From positions 31,106-91,160 of the forward strand of contig NZHE01000013.1 of assembly GCA_002691145.1 (NCBI GenBank): a stretch of DNA of 60,055 nt, written 5' to 3'. The stretch comes from Rickettsiales bacterium (GTDB taxonomy: Bacteria; Pseudomonadota; Alphaproteobacteria; Methylaequorales; Methylaequoraceae). The notes under the pieces were generated by a model. The model was not told the DNA's origin. It did not search any database and saw only the letters and a list, made by a program, of their open reading frames with translations. Both the position numbers and the translations under genes were made by a program. Shown here one piece after another: positions 19,125 through 30,317 of the stretch (its first letter is position 1; every line of letters begins with the position of its first letter).

Positions 19125-20237
19125 TTACTCAACAATTTTATACAGTTCTTTTACAAATATTTTTAGTTCTGATTCAAGTCCAATTGATACCCTGAAAAAA
19201 TCTTTAAGACCATAATTATTTAAATCTCTTACTATAATATTATTATCTTTAAGTTTTGATACGATCTCCTTTGCTGAAATATTCGTTGATGTATTCTTTA
19301 CTAACAAGAAATTTCCAAAGCTATCATAAACTTTGAAATTTAATTTTTCCAATTTTTTTCTTAGCCAATTTCTCCAAACAAAGTTGTGTCTTATACTTTT
19401 TTTAAGAAATCTATTATTTTGTAAGATCTCAGCTGCAGCTATTTGAGCAATAAGATTTACATTGAAGGGCCCCCTTATCTTTTCAAGAATTTCAATTATC
19501 TCCAAAGAAGAGTAAGCCCAACCTACCCTTAACCCTGCTAACGCATAAACCTTCGAAAATGTTCTAGTAACAATAACGTTCTTAAATTTTTTTACTAAAT
19601 CAATTCCATCAGTATAATTAGCTTCGTTTACGTATTCTGCATACGCCCCGTCTAAAACTATAATTATATCTTCTGAGACTTCTTGTAAAAACTTACAAAT
19701 TTCTTTTCTATATAAAATGGTTCCAGATGGATTGTTGGGGTTAGCAAAAAATATTACTTTTGTTTTTTTTGTAATTTTTTTCAAAATATTGTTAAGAGAT
19801 ATATTTAAATCAATAGAATCGGCATAAACTATTTTTGCACCTGCTGCTTGTGCAATTACTGGATAAAAAATAAAGCCATTTTTACTGCATATGATTTCAG
19901 ACCCAAACGGAGTAAATGCTTGTGAAATCAGTGAAAGAATATCATCAGAACCGTTTCCACATATGATTTGTTTTTTATTTATTAAATATTTTTCTGCGAT
20001 TGCCTGTTTAAGAAGTTGAGAATCACCATCTGGATATCTAAAAGAATTAGATAGTTCCCTTGATATCAACCTTTCTAAATTTACTGGTATTTTAAACGGA
20101 GATTCATTTGATGACAGTTTTATAACTTTACCATTTTTTCTAGTTGCTATATATTCCCCTGGTATGTACTTAGCAATTTTATTAATTGTTGGTCTTACAT
20201 TTTTAAGAAATGATTTTTTTTGTTTAATTATTTTCAT
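19125..20237 (-). CDS. hisC: histidinol-phosphate aminotransferase
   Basis: This 370-residue class I/II PLP aminotransferase has LSSNESPF near the N-terminus, GNGSDDI for cofactor binding, the FANPNNPSGT motif, and the PLP lysine in FSKVYALAGLRVGW. It also has a conserved arginine near the C-terminus (FFRVSIG). HisC transaminates histidinol phosphate in histidine synthesis and often doubles as an aromatic aminotransferase, which fits its pairing with tyrA. It is divergent from metX across a 78-base gap that must hold both promoters. Length is normal. Confidence 0.92.
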   Translation of the reverse strand: MKIIKQKKSFLKNVRPTINKIAKYIPGEYIATRKNGKVIKLSSNESPFKIPVNLERLISRELSNSFRYPDGDSQLLKQAIAEKYLINKKQIICGNGSDDILSLISQAFTPFGSEIICSKNGFIFYPVIAQAAGAKIVYADSIDLNISLNNILKKITKKTKVIFFANPNNPSGTILYRKEICKFLQEVSEDIIIVLDGAYAEYVNEANYTDGIDLVKKFKNVIVTRTFSKVYALAGLRVGWAYSSLEIIEILEKIRGPFNVNLIAQIAAAEILQNNRFLKKSIRHNFVWRNWLRKKLEKLNFKVYDSFGNFLLVKNTSTNISAKEIVSKLKDNNIIVRDLNNYGLKDFFRVSIGLESELKIFVKELYKIVE

Positions 20238-20315
20238 GTTAATTTACTATCAACCTAAAATTACTTTGATTAAAATTTAACATAGCTTTGATGTTTTTTT
20301 AGTCAAGTAGTCAAA

Positions 20316-21443
20316 ATGAATATAAATATAATGTTTGAATCAAAAATTAAAATTACTAAGAACGACTCCATAAAGTTAGATTCAGGAATGAATCTTGAAC
20401 AATGCGAAATTGCCTACACTACTCATGGTAAATTAAATACTGATAAATCTAACGCTATTTTAATTTGTCATGCTTTAACAGGAGATCAATATTGCGCTGG
20501 TAAAAATCCATTAACTGGTAAACCAGGGTGGTGGGATAATTTGATTGGGCCTGGGAAAGCAATTGATACTAATTATTTTTTTATAATATGTTCAAATGTT
20601 ATTGGAGGTTGCAGTGGAAGTACAGGTCCATTAACTGAAAATCCTGAGACAGGTCAAATATACGGACTTGATTTTCCAGTAATTACAATTGCTGATATGG
20701 TGAATGGTCAGGTAAAATTAATAGAGTGCCTGGGAATTAAGAAATTGTTTGCAGTAATTGGAGGTTCAATGGGTGGAATGCAAGCTCTGCAATGGGGAGC
20801 ATACTATCAAGACAAAGTTAATGCAATAGTTCCTATTGCAACATCATATAGACACTCAGCTCAAAATATTGCATTTCATGAAATTGGAAGACAATCTATT
20901 ATGTCAGATGTAAATTGGAATAAAGGTTTATATAATAAAAAAAATAAAAACCCATCTAGGGGTCTTTCATTAGCTAGAATGATAGCACATATAACCTATC
21001 TTTCAGAGTCAGCTCTTCAAAGAAAATTTGGAAGAAACCTCCAATCAAAAAATTATTTTTCTTACGATTTTAATGTTGATTTTCAAATCGAAAGTTATCT
21101 TAAGCATCAAGGCAATTCTTTCAGTGAGCGATTTGATGCTAACAGTTATCTTTACATCACAAAAGCGATGGATTACTTTGATTTATCGAATCATAAAGGT
21201 GGTTTAATAGAATTATTTAAGGAAAATAAAATAAAGTTTTGTTTTTTCTCATTTTCATCAGATTGGTTGTTTCCAACTACTGAAACAAGAACAATGATTA
21301 AGGCATTGAATAGTTGTGGAGCAAACGTAAGTTTTGTGGAAATTGATACAGATAAAGGTCATGACGCTTTTTTGTTAAATGAACCTGAATTTCATAAAAT
21401 TTTGACTGGATTTTTGAATGGTCTTAAAAGAAATATTGAGTAA
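20316..21443 (+). CDS. metX: homoserine O-acetyltransferase (or O-succinyltransferase)
   Basis: This 375-residue alpha/beta hydrolase-fold acyltransferase of methionine synthesis has [11 protein letters not shown], the nucleophile elbow [13 protein letters not shown], the acid residue region SDWLFPT, and the catalytic histidine in KGHDAFLL. Family length is about 370-390. It is followed by metW, as in other proteobacteria where MetX and MetW act together. The start could be the ATG at 20316 or the one at 20331; neither has a clear ribosome-binding site. I looked for a SAM-II or SAM-V riboswitch in the short leader and saw none. Acetyl versus succinyl specificity cannot be decided here. Confidence 0.92.
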   Translation: MNINIMFESKIKITKNDSIKLDSGMNLEQCEIAYTTHGKLNTDKSNAILICHALTGDQYCAGKNPLTGKPGWWDNLIGPGKAIDTNYFFIICSNVIGGCSGSTGPLTENPETGQIYGLDFPVITIADMVNGQVKLIECLGIKKLFAVIGGSMGGMQALQWGAYYQDKVNAIVPIATSYRHSAQNIAFHEIGRQSIMSDVNWNKGLYNKKNKNPSRGLSLARMIAHITYLSESALQRKFGRNLQSKNYFSYDFNVDFQIESYLKHQGNSFSERFDANSYLYITKAMDYFDLSNHKGGLIELFKENKIKFCFFSFSSDWLFPTTETRTMIKALNSCGANVSFVEIDTDKGHDAFLLNEPEFHKILTGFLNGLKRNIE

Positions 21444-21444
21444 A

Positions 21445-22044
21445 ATGAATTTAAGAAGAGATTTAAAAATAATTGCTAATTTAATTAATCCAAATGAAAT
21501 AATTTTAGATGTGGGTTGCGGAGACGGTGTTTTACTTGAATATCTTTTGAAAAACAAAAAAGTGGATTGTAGGGGTATTGAATTAAATCAAGAGGGAGTA
21601 AATAAGTGCGTTCAAAAGGGTTTGTCAGTTATTCAGGGAGATGCAAATTACGATCTTAATAACTATCCTGACAATTTTTTTTCAACAGTTATTTCAAGTC
21701 AAACTGTCCATGCTATGATTCAGCCTGAAATAGTTTTAAAAAATCTAATTAGAATAAGCAAAAGGGCTATTATTTCATTTCCAAATTTTGGATTCTGGAA
21801 AATTCGAAGAGAATTTCTTTTGAAAGGTAAAATGCCTAAGAACACTATTTTACCTTACGAATGGTATAATACGCCAAATATACATCTATGTACCATCAAA
21901 GATTTTGAAGATTTTTGCAAGAATTTTGATATTAAAATTTTAAAGAAAATTTTTATCAATTCAGAAAATGAGATATTTAAACCAATATTATTTGAAAATT
22001 TTTTTGCATATCAAGTTATTTTTTGTATAAGTAGGTATGATTGA
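21445..22044 (+). CDS. metW: methionine biosynthesis protein MetW
   Basis: This is a roughly 199-residue SAM-methyltransferase-like protein with the glycine motif ILDVGCGDG, the acidic loop GIELNQEGVN, QGDANYDL and SSQTVHA. MetW works with MetX in methionine synthesis; its catalytic role is unclear. An ATG at 21418 inside metX would extend it by nine residues. I prefer the ATG at 21445, two bases after the metX stop, because NLRRDLKII is how family members begin. The end overlaps gloB by eight bases. Confidence 0.9.
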   Translation: MNLRRDLKIIANLINPNEIILDVGCGDGVLLEYLLKNKKVDCRGIELNQEGVNKCVQKGLSVIQGDANYDLNNYPDNFFSTVISSQTVHAMIQPEIVLKNLIRISKRAIISFPNFGFWKIRREFLLKGKMPKNTILPYEWYNTPNIHLCTIKDFEDFCKNFDIKILKKIFINSENEIFKPILFENFFAYQVIFCISRYD

Positions 22045-22801
22045 AGTTATTCAAATTCCTGTTCTCAGAGACAATTATACTTACATACTAATAGATAAAG
22101 AGTCCAATCAAACAGCATGCGTTGATCCTTCGGAATCAAAGATTGTCGTGCAAGAACTAAGAAAAAAACGATTAAACTTAAATTTTATATTAAATACTCA
22201 TCATCACAGCGACCACACTGGGGGTAATATTGCGCTAAAGGAAATATACAAATGCAAAGTTATTGGTTCAGAGAAGGATAAAAAAAGAATACCAGGAATT
22301 GATATTTATTTAAATGATAAAGATGTATATTTTTTGGGAAAATCCAAATTTATTGTCTATGATGTGCCAGGGCATACAACTGGACATATATGTTTTTTTT
22401 TTATGAAAGAGATGTTTTTATTCTGTGGAGATACTCTTTTTTCAATGGGCTGTGGTAGAATATTTGAGGGTACTCATCAACAAATGTGGAACTCACTCCA
22501 AAAGATTAGGGCTTTGCCAGATTCGACTTTAATTTATTGTGGTCATGAATATACTCAATCTAATATTAAGTTTGCAATCAGTCTTGAACCTGAAAATTCT
22601 CTTCTTGAAGAGAAGTATCAAGAAGTTTTTTTTAAAAGAAAGAATAATAAGCCAACGGTACCATCTAGATTGTCTGAAGAGAAAAAACTTAATCCTTTTT
22701 TAAGAGCTGATGATAAGGTATTTATGGAAAATTTGAATCTAAGAGAAAAAACTAGTCTTGAGGTTTTTTCACAAATTAGAGCTCAGAAGGATATGTTTTA
22801 A
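22037..22801 (+). CDS. gloB: hydroxyacylglutathione hydrolase (glyoxalase II)
   Basis: This 254-residue metallo-beta-lactamase-fold enzyme has the metal motif THHHSDHTGG, further ligands in GHTTGHICF and CGDTLFSMGCGR, and the C-terminal HEYT segment of glyoxalase II. It hydrolyses S-lactoylglutathione to lactate and glutathione in methylglyoxal detoxification. A 10-T run at 22393-22402 inside the gene is in frame. Its TAA stop shares the palindrome TTAA with the stop of the convergent phaB gene. Confidence 0.92.
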   Translation: MIEVIQIPVLRDNYTYILIDKESNQTACVDPSESKIVVQELRKKRLNLNFILNTHHHSDHTGGNIALKEIYKCKVIGSEKDKKRIPGIDIYLNDKDVYFLGKSKFIVYDVPGHTTGHICFFFMKEMFLFCGDTLFSMGCGRIFEGTHQQMWNSLQKIRALPDSTLIYCGHEYTQSNIKFAISLEPENSLLEEKYQEVFFKRKNNKPTVPSRLSEEKKLNPFLRADDKVFMENLNLREKTSLEVFSQIRAQKDMF

Positions 22802-23519
22802 TCCATCCTAAGACCACCATTAATAGAAAAGTTAGCCCCATTAATATATCCTGCTTTTTCAGAAACTAAAAATAAAACTAATTCAGCTATTTCACTTGAC
22901 TCACCTAACCTTTTTGTTGGGATAGTCTCTATAATACTTTTAAGTATATCCTCTCTAATTGCAGCAACCATCTCAGTATTAATATAGCCGGGCGATATTA
23001 CGTTTGATGTAATTCCCTTACTCGCACTTTCTAACGCAAGTGATTTTGAGAATCCTGCTATTGCTGATTTCGTTGCTGCATAGTTTGTCTGCCCGAATTG
23101 ACCCTTTTGACCATTAACAGAAGATATATGAACAATTCTACCAAAATTATTTTGCCTCATGTCATTGATTACATTTGAAGTAACATTAAAAATTGAGTTT
23201 AAATTAATATTTATAACATTATCCCAATTTTTTTTTCCATCTTATGAAGAGGAGCATCTTTAGTAATTCCAGCATTATTTACTAAAATTTCAATTGGTCC
23301 ATGTTGATCTTTAATTTTGGAAATGTTTTGTGTGCATTCATCGTATGAACTTACATCCCATTTTATGACTTCAATTTCGTTGGATTTTGAAAAACCATTA
23401 GCAGCCTCGTCATTAGACGCATAGTTTGCAATTACTTTGTAATTTTTTTGCTTTAAAGCAATTGAAATGGAAGAACCAATTCCTCTAGTGCCACCTGTTA
23501 CTAAGGCTAATTTAGTCAT
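22798..23519 (-). CDS. phaB: acetoacetyl-CoA reductase, frameshifted
   Basis: PhaB reduces acetoacetyl-CoA to (R)-3-hydroxybutyryl-CoA with NADPH. The product is a short-chain dehydrogenase with VTGGTRGIG at the N-terminus, NNAGITKDAPLHKM, IVHISSVNGQKGQFGQ, and the catalytic YAATK in NYAATKSAIAG. The frame from 23519 breaks after HKMEKK in a nine-A run at 23228-23236. With ten A it continues as NWDNVININLNSIFNVTS, typical of PhaB, and ends at 22798 for about 240 residues. I chose the ATG at 23519, which overlaps the phaA stop (ATGA), over the upstream in-frame ATG at 23540. It supplies the precursor for crotonyl-CoA and hence Ccr, or for storage polymer. Confidence 0.88.
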
Positions 23520-24697
23520 GAGTAATTCCTTTCTACACACATTGCAACTCCTTGCCCTCCTCCAATACAGAGTGTTGCAAGGCCTTTGGTTTTTTTTTGT
23601 TTTACCATTTCGTGAATAAGTGTAACAAGAATTCTAGCTCCAGAGGCACCGATAGGATGTCCTAAAGCAATTGCACCTCCGTTAACATTGACTATTTCCT
23701 GATTTAAATTTAATTCTTTACTAACCGCTAGAGCTTGAGCTGCAAATGCCTCGTTAGCCTCAATTAAATCTAATTCACTAATATCCCAATTTGCAATTTT
23801 AAGAGCTTTTTTTACAGCTGGAACTGGACCTATACCCATAATGGAGGGGTCAACTCCCACGGATGACCATGAAACAATTCTCGCTAAAGGCTTTAAGTTT
23901 AATTCGTTTGCTTTTTTCTCACTCATTAAGCAAATTGCCGCGGCGCCATCATTTAATCCAGAGGCGTTTCCAGCCGAAACAGTACCATCTTTTTTAAATA
24001 CAGCTCGAAGATTATTAATTTTTTCAAAAGTACTTCCATGTCTTGGAAATTCATCTTTATCAAAAATTACTTCTTCTTTCTTTGTTTTAATTTTTACAGG
24101 CTCAATTTCCTCAATAAATTTATTAGCTAGTTGTGCAGTCTCAGCCTTGTTTTGAGAAAGGACTGCAAATTTATCCTGCTCATCTTTTGAAATTTTAAAT
24201 CTTTCTGCAATATTCTCTGCAGTAGTTCCCATGTGATAATTATTCATTGCACACCACAGACCATCGATAATCATAGAGTCTTTGAAGTCAGCGTCACCCA
24301 TTTTATACCCATTCCTTAGATTGGAGGTGTGATGAGCATTACTCATGGATTCCTGACCTCCCGCAATTACTATTTCTGATTGATTAGTAAGAATTGATTG
24401 GGCAGCCATACTTACGGCTCTTAAACCTGAGCCACAAACTTGATTGATTGTCACAGCACTTTTTTCAATTGGAATTTCAGCTAAGCATGAACTTTGTCTA
24501 GCTGGATTTTGTCCCGAACCTCCGGTTAAAACTTGTCCAAAAATTACTTCATCAACATCCTTTTTTGAAAGATTCGAATCTTTTATGACACTGTTCAAAA
24601 CAATCTTTCCTAATTCAGGAGCAGATAAAGAAGACAAACTTCCAAGAAACTTCCCTATTGGAGTTCTTTTTGCTGAGGTGATAACAATATTAGTCAT
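23516..24697 (-). CDS. phaA: acetyl-CoA C-acetyltransferase (beta-ketothiolase)
   Basis: This roughly 393-residue thiolase condenses two acetyl-CoA to acetoacetyl-CoA. It shows the acyl-accepting cysteine in NQVCGSGLRAV, the histidine in GGAIALGHPIGASGARIL, and the second cysteine in CIGGGQGVAM. An in-frame ATG at 24718 would add seven residues; the ATG at 24697 gives the family-typical start MTNIVITSAKRTPIG. Its pairing with phaB points to acetyl-CoA assimilation or polyhydroxybutyrate rather than fatty-acid degradation. No phaC lies in view, while the ethylmalonyl-CoA genes do. Confidence 0.94.
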   Translation of the reverse strand: MTNIVITSAKRTPIGKFLGSLSSLSAPELGKIVLNSVIKDSNLSKKDVDEVIFGQVLTGGSGQNPARQSSCLAEIPIEKSAVTINQVCGSGLRAVSMAAQSILTNQSEIVIAGGQESMSNAHHTSNLRNGYKMGDADFKDSMIIDGLWCAMNNYHMGTTAENIAERFKISKDEQDKFAVLSQNKAETAQLANKFIEEIEPVKIKTKKEEVIFDKDEFPRHGSTFEKINNLRAVFKKDGTVSAGNASGLNDGAAAICLMSEKKANELNLKPLARIVSWSSVGVDPSIMGIGPVPAVKKALKIANWDISELDLIEANEAFAAQALAVSKELNLNQEIVNVNGGAIALGHPIGASGARILVTLIHEMVKQKKTKGLATLCIGGGQGVAMCVERNYS

Positions 24698-24796
24698 TGA
24701 GTTTCCATAAATTAACAATATGAATTGTTGAAATTATCAAAATCTTATACATATATCAATACACATTTTTTAATATGAAAAAATTACAAATAATAC

Positions 24797-24825
24797 TTTC
24801 AAAATTATCGACTAAAAGGTATAAA
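24797..24825 (+). promoter_or_regulatory. possible sigma-70-type promoter for rplU-rpmA-obgE
   Basis: In the divergent gap between phaA and rplU there is a TATAAA box at 24820-24825. A weak -35-like TTTCAA at 24797-24802 lies 17 bases upstream. A GAGG ribosome-binding site at 24837-24840 precedes the rplU ATG. The region is so AT-rich that chance matches are likely; the assignment rests on position ahead of a ribosomal operon. Confidence 0.3.
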
Positions 24826-24845
24826 GTAAATATTTTGAGGTATTT

Positions 24846-25250
24846 ATGTTTGTAGTATTTGAAAATGGTGGAAAACAATATAAAGTTTTTGAAGGTGATA
24901 CTTTAAAGATTGAACATTGTGAATGTAAAAAAGGTGATATTCTGAAATTTAGGACAATTCTTTTATACAATGATAATAAAGGCGACACAATAGTAGGCAG
25001 CCCTTATGTTAAAAACTTGGAGTTAAGTTGCAAGGTATTGGATATTATAAAAGATAAAAAAATTATAGTTTTTAAGAAAAAAAGAAGACATAATTATAGA
25101 AGAAAACTTGGGCACAGGCAAAATATGGTGGTCCTTAAGGTACTTAGTTTAAATTCTGATAAAAATAAAGTTTCAGGCTCTGCTGACAAAGTAAACGTAT
25201 CTGAAAAAAACAAATCAAAAATTTTGGAGGTAACAAAAGATGGCTCATAA
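24846..25250 (+). CDS. rplU: 50S ribosomal protein L21
   Basis: This 134-residue L21 begins [18 protein letters not shown] and contains the rRNA-binding basic stretch [17 protein letters not shown]. The core ends near residue 102, where the usual L21 ends. About 30 extra residues rich in Ser, Lys and Asp follow ([12 protein letters not shown] and so on). This resembles the charged C-terminal tails on the L19 and probable S16 genes at the other end of the window. The stop overlaps the start of rpmA by 11 bases. Confidence 0.95.
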   Translation: MFVVFENGGKQYKVFEGDTLKIEHCECKKGDILKFRTILLYNDNKGDTIVGSPYVKNLELSCKVLDIIKDKKIIVFKKKRRHNYRRKLGHRQNMVVLKVLSLNSDKNKVSGSADKVNVSEKNKSKILEVTKDGS

Positions 25251-25500
25251 AAAAGCTGGAGGAAGTACAAGGAACGGAAGAGATACTGCTGGAAGAAGGT
25301 TAGGCGTAAAAAAGTTCGGTGGAGAAATGGTTATACCAGGAAATATAATCATTAGACAAAGAGGTACGAAGTATCATCCCGGGATTAATGTTGGCATTGG
25401 AAGAGATCACACAATCTTTGCTCTTGAAAAAGGTAACGTACTTTTTAAAAAAAAAAGTCAAGGCAGAATGTACGTTAATGTGATTCAAACTAAAACATAA
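25240..25500 (+). CDS. rpmA: 50S ribosomal protein L27
   Basis: This 86-residue L27 begins with the conserved [15 protein letters not shown] and includes [10 protein letters not shown] and [15 protein letters not shown]. Its N-terminal tail reaches the peptidyl-transferase centre. It has a normal length and is complete. The gene contains a run of ten A at 25447-25456 that is in frame, a useful control for the broken tracts elsewhere. It is followed by a 42-base gap and obgE, the standard rplU-rpmA-obgE order. Confidence 0.96.
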   Translation: MAHKKAGGSTRNGRDTAGRRLGVKKFGGEMVIPGNIIIRQRGTKYHPGINVGIGRDHTIFALEKGNVLFKKKSQGRMYVNVIQTKT

Positions 25501-25524
25501 ACATAAACGACTGCAGGTCCCTAG

Positions 25525-27663
<2,139 letters not shown>

Positions 27664-27671
<8 letters not shown>

Positions 27672-28926
27672 TCTTTTTCAAGAAGTAAAACAAATTTGTC
27701 TTAACTCAAGAAAATCGTCCTATGAAATTGCAGTTCTGGGTAAAGAAAAGAAAAATAAACTTTTGATAGATGCAGCAGAAAATATATACAAAAGAAAAAG
27801 AGAAATACTCGAGGCTAACCTTAAAGATTTGAAGCAGTCTAAGAAAAAAAAACTTGCAAACTCACTTTTGGACAGACTACTACTTGATAATGAGAGAATT
27901 GAAGCGATGTGTAATGGAATCTTAGAAATAAGTAAATTAAATGATCCAGTCGGAGAAGTGATTTCAAAATGGTCAAGGCCTAATGGACTAAAGATAGAAA
28001 AAGTTTCAGTACCACTCGGAGTTATCGGTGTAATATACGAATCAAGACCGAATGTAGCTGCTGATGCATCTGCACTTTGCCTTAAGTCAGGAAATTCAGT
28101 AATTCTCAGAGGTGGTTCCGAAAGTTTTAATTCATCGAATGCAATTATAAATGCTATTAAGGACTCTTATCAAAAGAATGGATTATCCGCGGACGCACTT
28201 CAAACTTTACCAACAGTTAGTAGAGACGCTGTTGGTTATCTTTTAAAAATGAGTGAATTTATAGATGTGATTATACCAAGAGGTGGAAGATCACTTATTC
28301 AAAGAGTTGAGAAAGAGAGTAAAATTCCAGTTTTTAGACATTTAGATGGAATATGTCATACATACATACATAAGTCTGGAGATATAAAAATTGCTCATGA
28401 TGTTTTAGTTAATGCAAAAATGCGAAGACCAGGAATTTGTGGTGCTACTGAAACTTTATTAATTGACAAGGAAATTTTAAAAACTCACCTACCAAAGATT
28501 ATTAAGAAGCTTAAGAAACTTAATTGTGAAATTAGAGGAGATAAAGAAATTTTAAAAATGGATGATTCAATTAAAAAGGCTTTTTCTAAAGATTGGAAAA
28601 CTGAATATTTAGACGCAATTATATCAATTAAAACTATTAAGGATGGAGTTGATGAAGCTGTTACTCATATTAACACGTTTGGTTCAGGTCATACTGATTC
28701 AATAATATCTGAGGATAAAAAAGTCACAGATTATTTTTTGAATAACATAGATAGTGGAATTGTTATGCATAATACATCAACACAATTTGCTGATGGAGGT
28801 GAATTCGGTATGGGAGCTGAAATCGGTATATCGACTTCAAAACTTCACGCAAGGGGACCTGTAGGTGTATCTCAACTTACTAGTTTTAAATATAAGGTCA
28901 GAGGTAATGGGCAAATAAGACCTTGA
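27664..28926 (+). CDS. proA: gamma-glutamyl phosphate reductase
   Basis: This 420-residue aldehyde-dehydrogenase-fold enzyme is the second step of proline synthesis. Seen are VPLGVIGVIYESRPNVAADA, LRGGSESFNSSNA, IIPRGGRSLI, and the active-site cysteine in MRRPGICGATETLL. NTFGSGHTDSI and DGGEFGMGAEIGIST lie near the C-terminus. Length is as expected. A GGAG-type ribosome-binding site lies within the end of proB. The TGA stop overlaps the TTG chosen as start for nadD. Confidence 0.96.
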
Positions 28927-29507
28927 AGAAATTTAAAACTGTTCACTGTAAAAAAAAGACAATTGGAATATTGGGAGGAACTTTCGATCCCCCACACGTG
29001 GGTCATTTAAGAACAAGTTTGATTGCAAAAGAAATATTAAAATTAGACGAAATTTGGTGGGTCATTTCTCTTAGAAATCCATTGAAAAAGGAAAAAATAT
29101 CAAGTTTTAAATTACGTTTCGAGAGGGTACAGAAGTATTTAAATGGAAAAAAAATCAAAGCATCAAATCTCGAATATAAACTAAAAACGCCGTACACTTC
29201 AGAACTTTTGAGTTACTTAAGAAAAAATATGCCAACTAAAAACTTCGTTTGGATTATGGGAGTAGATAATTTAGAGAATTTTCATTTGTGGAAGAATTGG
29301 AAGTCTATTTTTTATAAAGTTCCGATTGCAATTTTTGACCGACCATTTTACTCTCTTTTTGTGAAAAAGAGTAAATGTTTGAATTATTTCAGTAAATACA
29401 GATTAAATTCTGGAAAGATTACTTCACTAAAAAAAAGTTCTCCTCCATGTTGGACGTTTCTAAGGGGTTGGCCAAATAATATGTCTTCAACAAAATTAAA
29501 ACTTTAA
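28923..29507 (+). CDS. nadD: nicotinate-nucleotide adenylyltransferase
   Basis: NadD makes deamido-NAD from nicotinate mononucleotide and ATP. The nucleotidyltransferase motif GGTFDPPHVGHL is intact, with WWVISLRNPLK, FVWIMGVDNLENF and a C-terminal SSTKLK (the S-x-T-x-[RK] motif). About 194 residues are read from a TTG at 28923 that overlaps the proA stop. No ATG precedes the core in this frame, so a non-ATG start is needed. NadA and NadC, the upstream steps, lie at 46.7-48.5 kb. It is followed by rsfS and rlmH, the usual trio. Confidence 0.93.
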   Translation: MKKFKTVHCKKKTIGILGGTFDPPHVGHLRTSLIAKEILKLDEIWWVISLRNPLKKEKISSFKLRFERVQKYLNGKKIKASNLEYKLKTPYTSELLSYLRKNMPTKNFVWIMGVDNLENFHLWKNWKSIFYKVPIAIFDRPFYSLFVKKSKCLNYFSKYRLNSGKITSLKKSSPPCWTFLRGWPNNMSSTKLKL

Positions 29508-29508
29508 A

Positions 29509-29862
29509 ATGAAAAAGATAAATGAAATAGAAAAATTATTACAACAAATCATAAACTGTTTAGATGAAATAAAAGCAATTAATACAAAGGTTATTGATTT
29601 ACAAAACAAAAGCTCAATTTCTGAATTTCTAGTTATTTGTGATGGTAGTTCTTCAAGACATGTGAACTCTATTGTTCATAAATTATCTAAGCAACTAAAA
29701 AAAAATATATTGTCAGTAGAGGGGATTCCTCAGGCTGAATGGGCGCTAGTAGATTTTGGTGATATAATTGTACACGTTTTTAAACCTGAACTAAGAGAGC
29801 ATTATAACTTAGAAAAACTTTGGTCGAACTCAGTTCCTAATGATCAACAAAAATTTGGTTAA
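29509..29862 (+). CDS. rsfS: ribosomal silencing factor RsfS
   Basis: This 117-residue member of the Iojap/RsfS family shows FLVICDGSSSRHVNSIV, EGIPQAEWALVDFGDIIVHVF and a C-terminal REHYNLEKLW. The family binds ribosomal protein L14 and blocks subunit joining in starvation. It sits between nadD and rlmH, as in most bacteria. Length is typical and the start is a clear ATG two bases after nadD. Confidence 0.95.
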   Translation: MKKINEIEKLLQQIINCLDEIKAINTKVIDLQNKSSISEFLVICDGSSSRHVNSIVHKLSKQLKKNILSVEGIPQAEWALVDFGDIIVHVFKPELREHYNLEKLWSNSVPNDQQKFG

Positions 29863-29864
29863 TA

Positions 29865-30317
29865 ATGGAATTTAAAATTTTAGCTGTGGGACATTTCTCT
29901 TCAAATAATCCTTACAGGACTTTATTTGAGAGTTATCAAAAGAGAATGAAAGAAAAAGTTAAGTTGATTGAAATAAAAAATCTTAACTATGATATACAAA
30001 AAAAATTATCAGAAGAGAAAAAGTTAATTATGAGTTATTTTGAATTAAATTCTGAAGTAATTATTTTAGATAAGGATGGAAAAAATATTTCAAGTATTGA
30101 GATGGCAGACTTCTTTAAAAAAAAAGCTATAGCAGGATCAAAAAAAATTATATTTATTATAGGAGGCTCCCATGGATTGCATCCAAGTTTAAAAAAACAA
30201 AATACCATTCTCTCTTTTGGCAGACAAACTTGGCCACACATGATGTCTAGAATTATGTTAATTGAGCAGATCTACAGAGCCACTTCTATTAATATAAATC
30301 ATCCATATCATAAATGA
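29865..30317 (+). CDS. rlmH: 23S rRNA (pseudouridine1915-N3)-methyltransferase RlmH
   Basis: This 150-residue SPOUT methyltransferase has the SAM-binding knot motif IFIIGGSHGLHPSL, LSFGRQTWPHMMSRIML and the C-terminal EQIYRATSININHPYHK. The enzyme methylates pseudouridine 1915 of 23S rRNA on the assembled ribosome. It overlaps gpmI by four bases (ATGA). Confidence 0.95.
   Translation: MEFKILAVGHFSSNNPYRTLFESYQKRMKEKVKLIEIKNLNYDIQKKLSEEKKLIMSYFELNSEVIILDKDGKNISSIEMADFFKKKAIAGSKKIIFIIGGSHGLHPSLKKQNTILSFGRQTWPHMMSRIMLIEQIYRATSININHPYHK

Noticed and set aside
20238-20315. SAM-II or SAM-V riboswitch in the metX leader
   Set aside because: These riboswitches precede met genes in alphaproteobacteria, but the 78-base gap shows neither the conserved hairpin nor the AGCUAAAAAGG-like strand.
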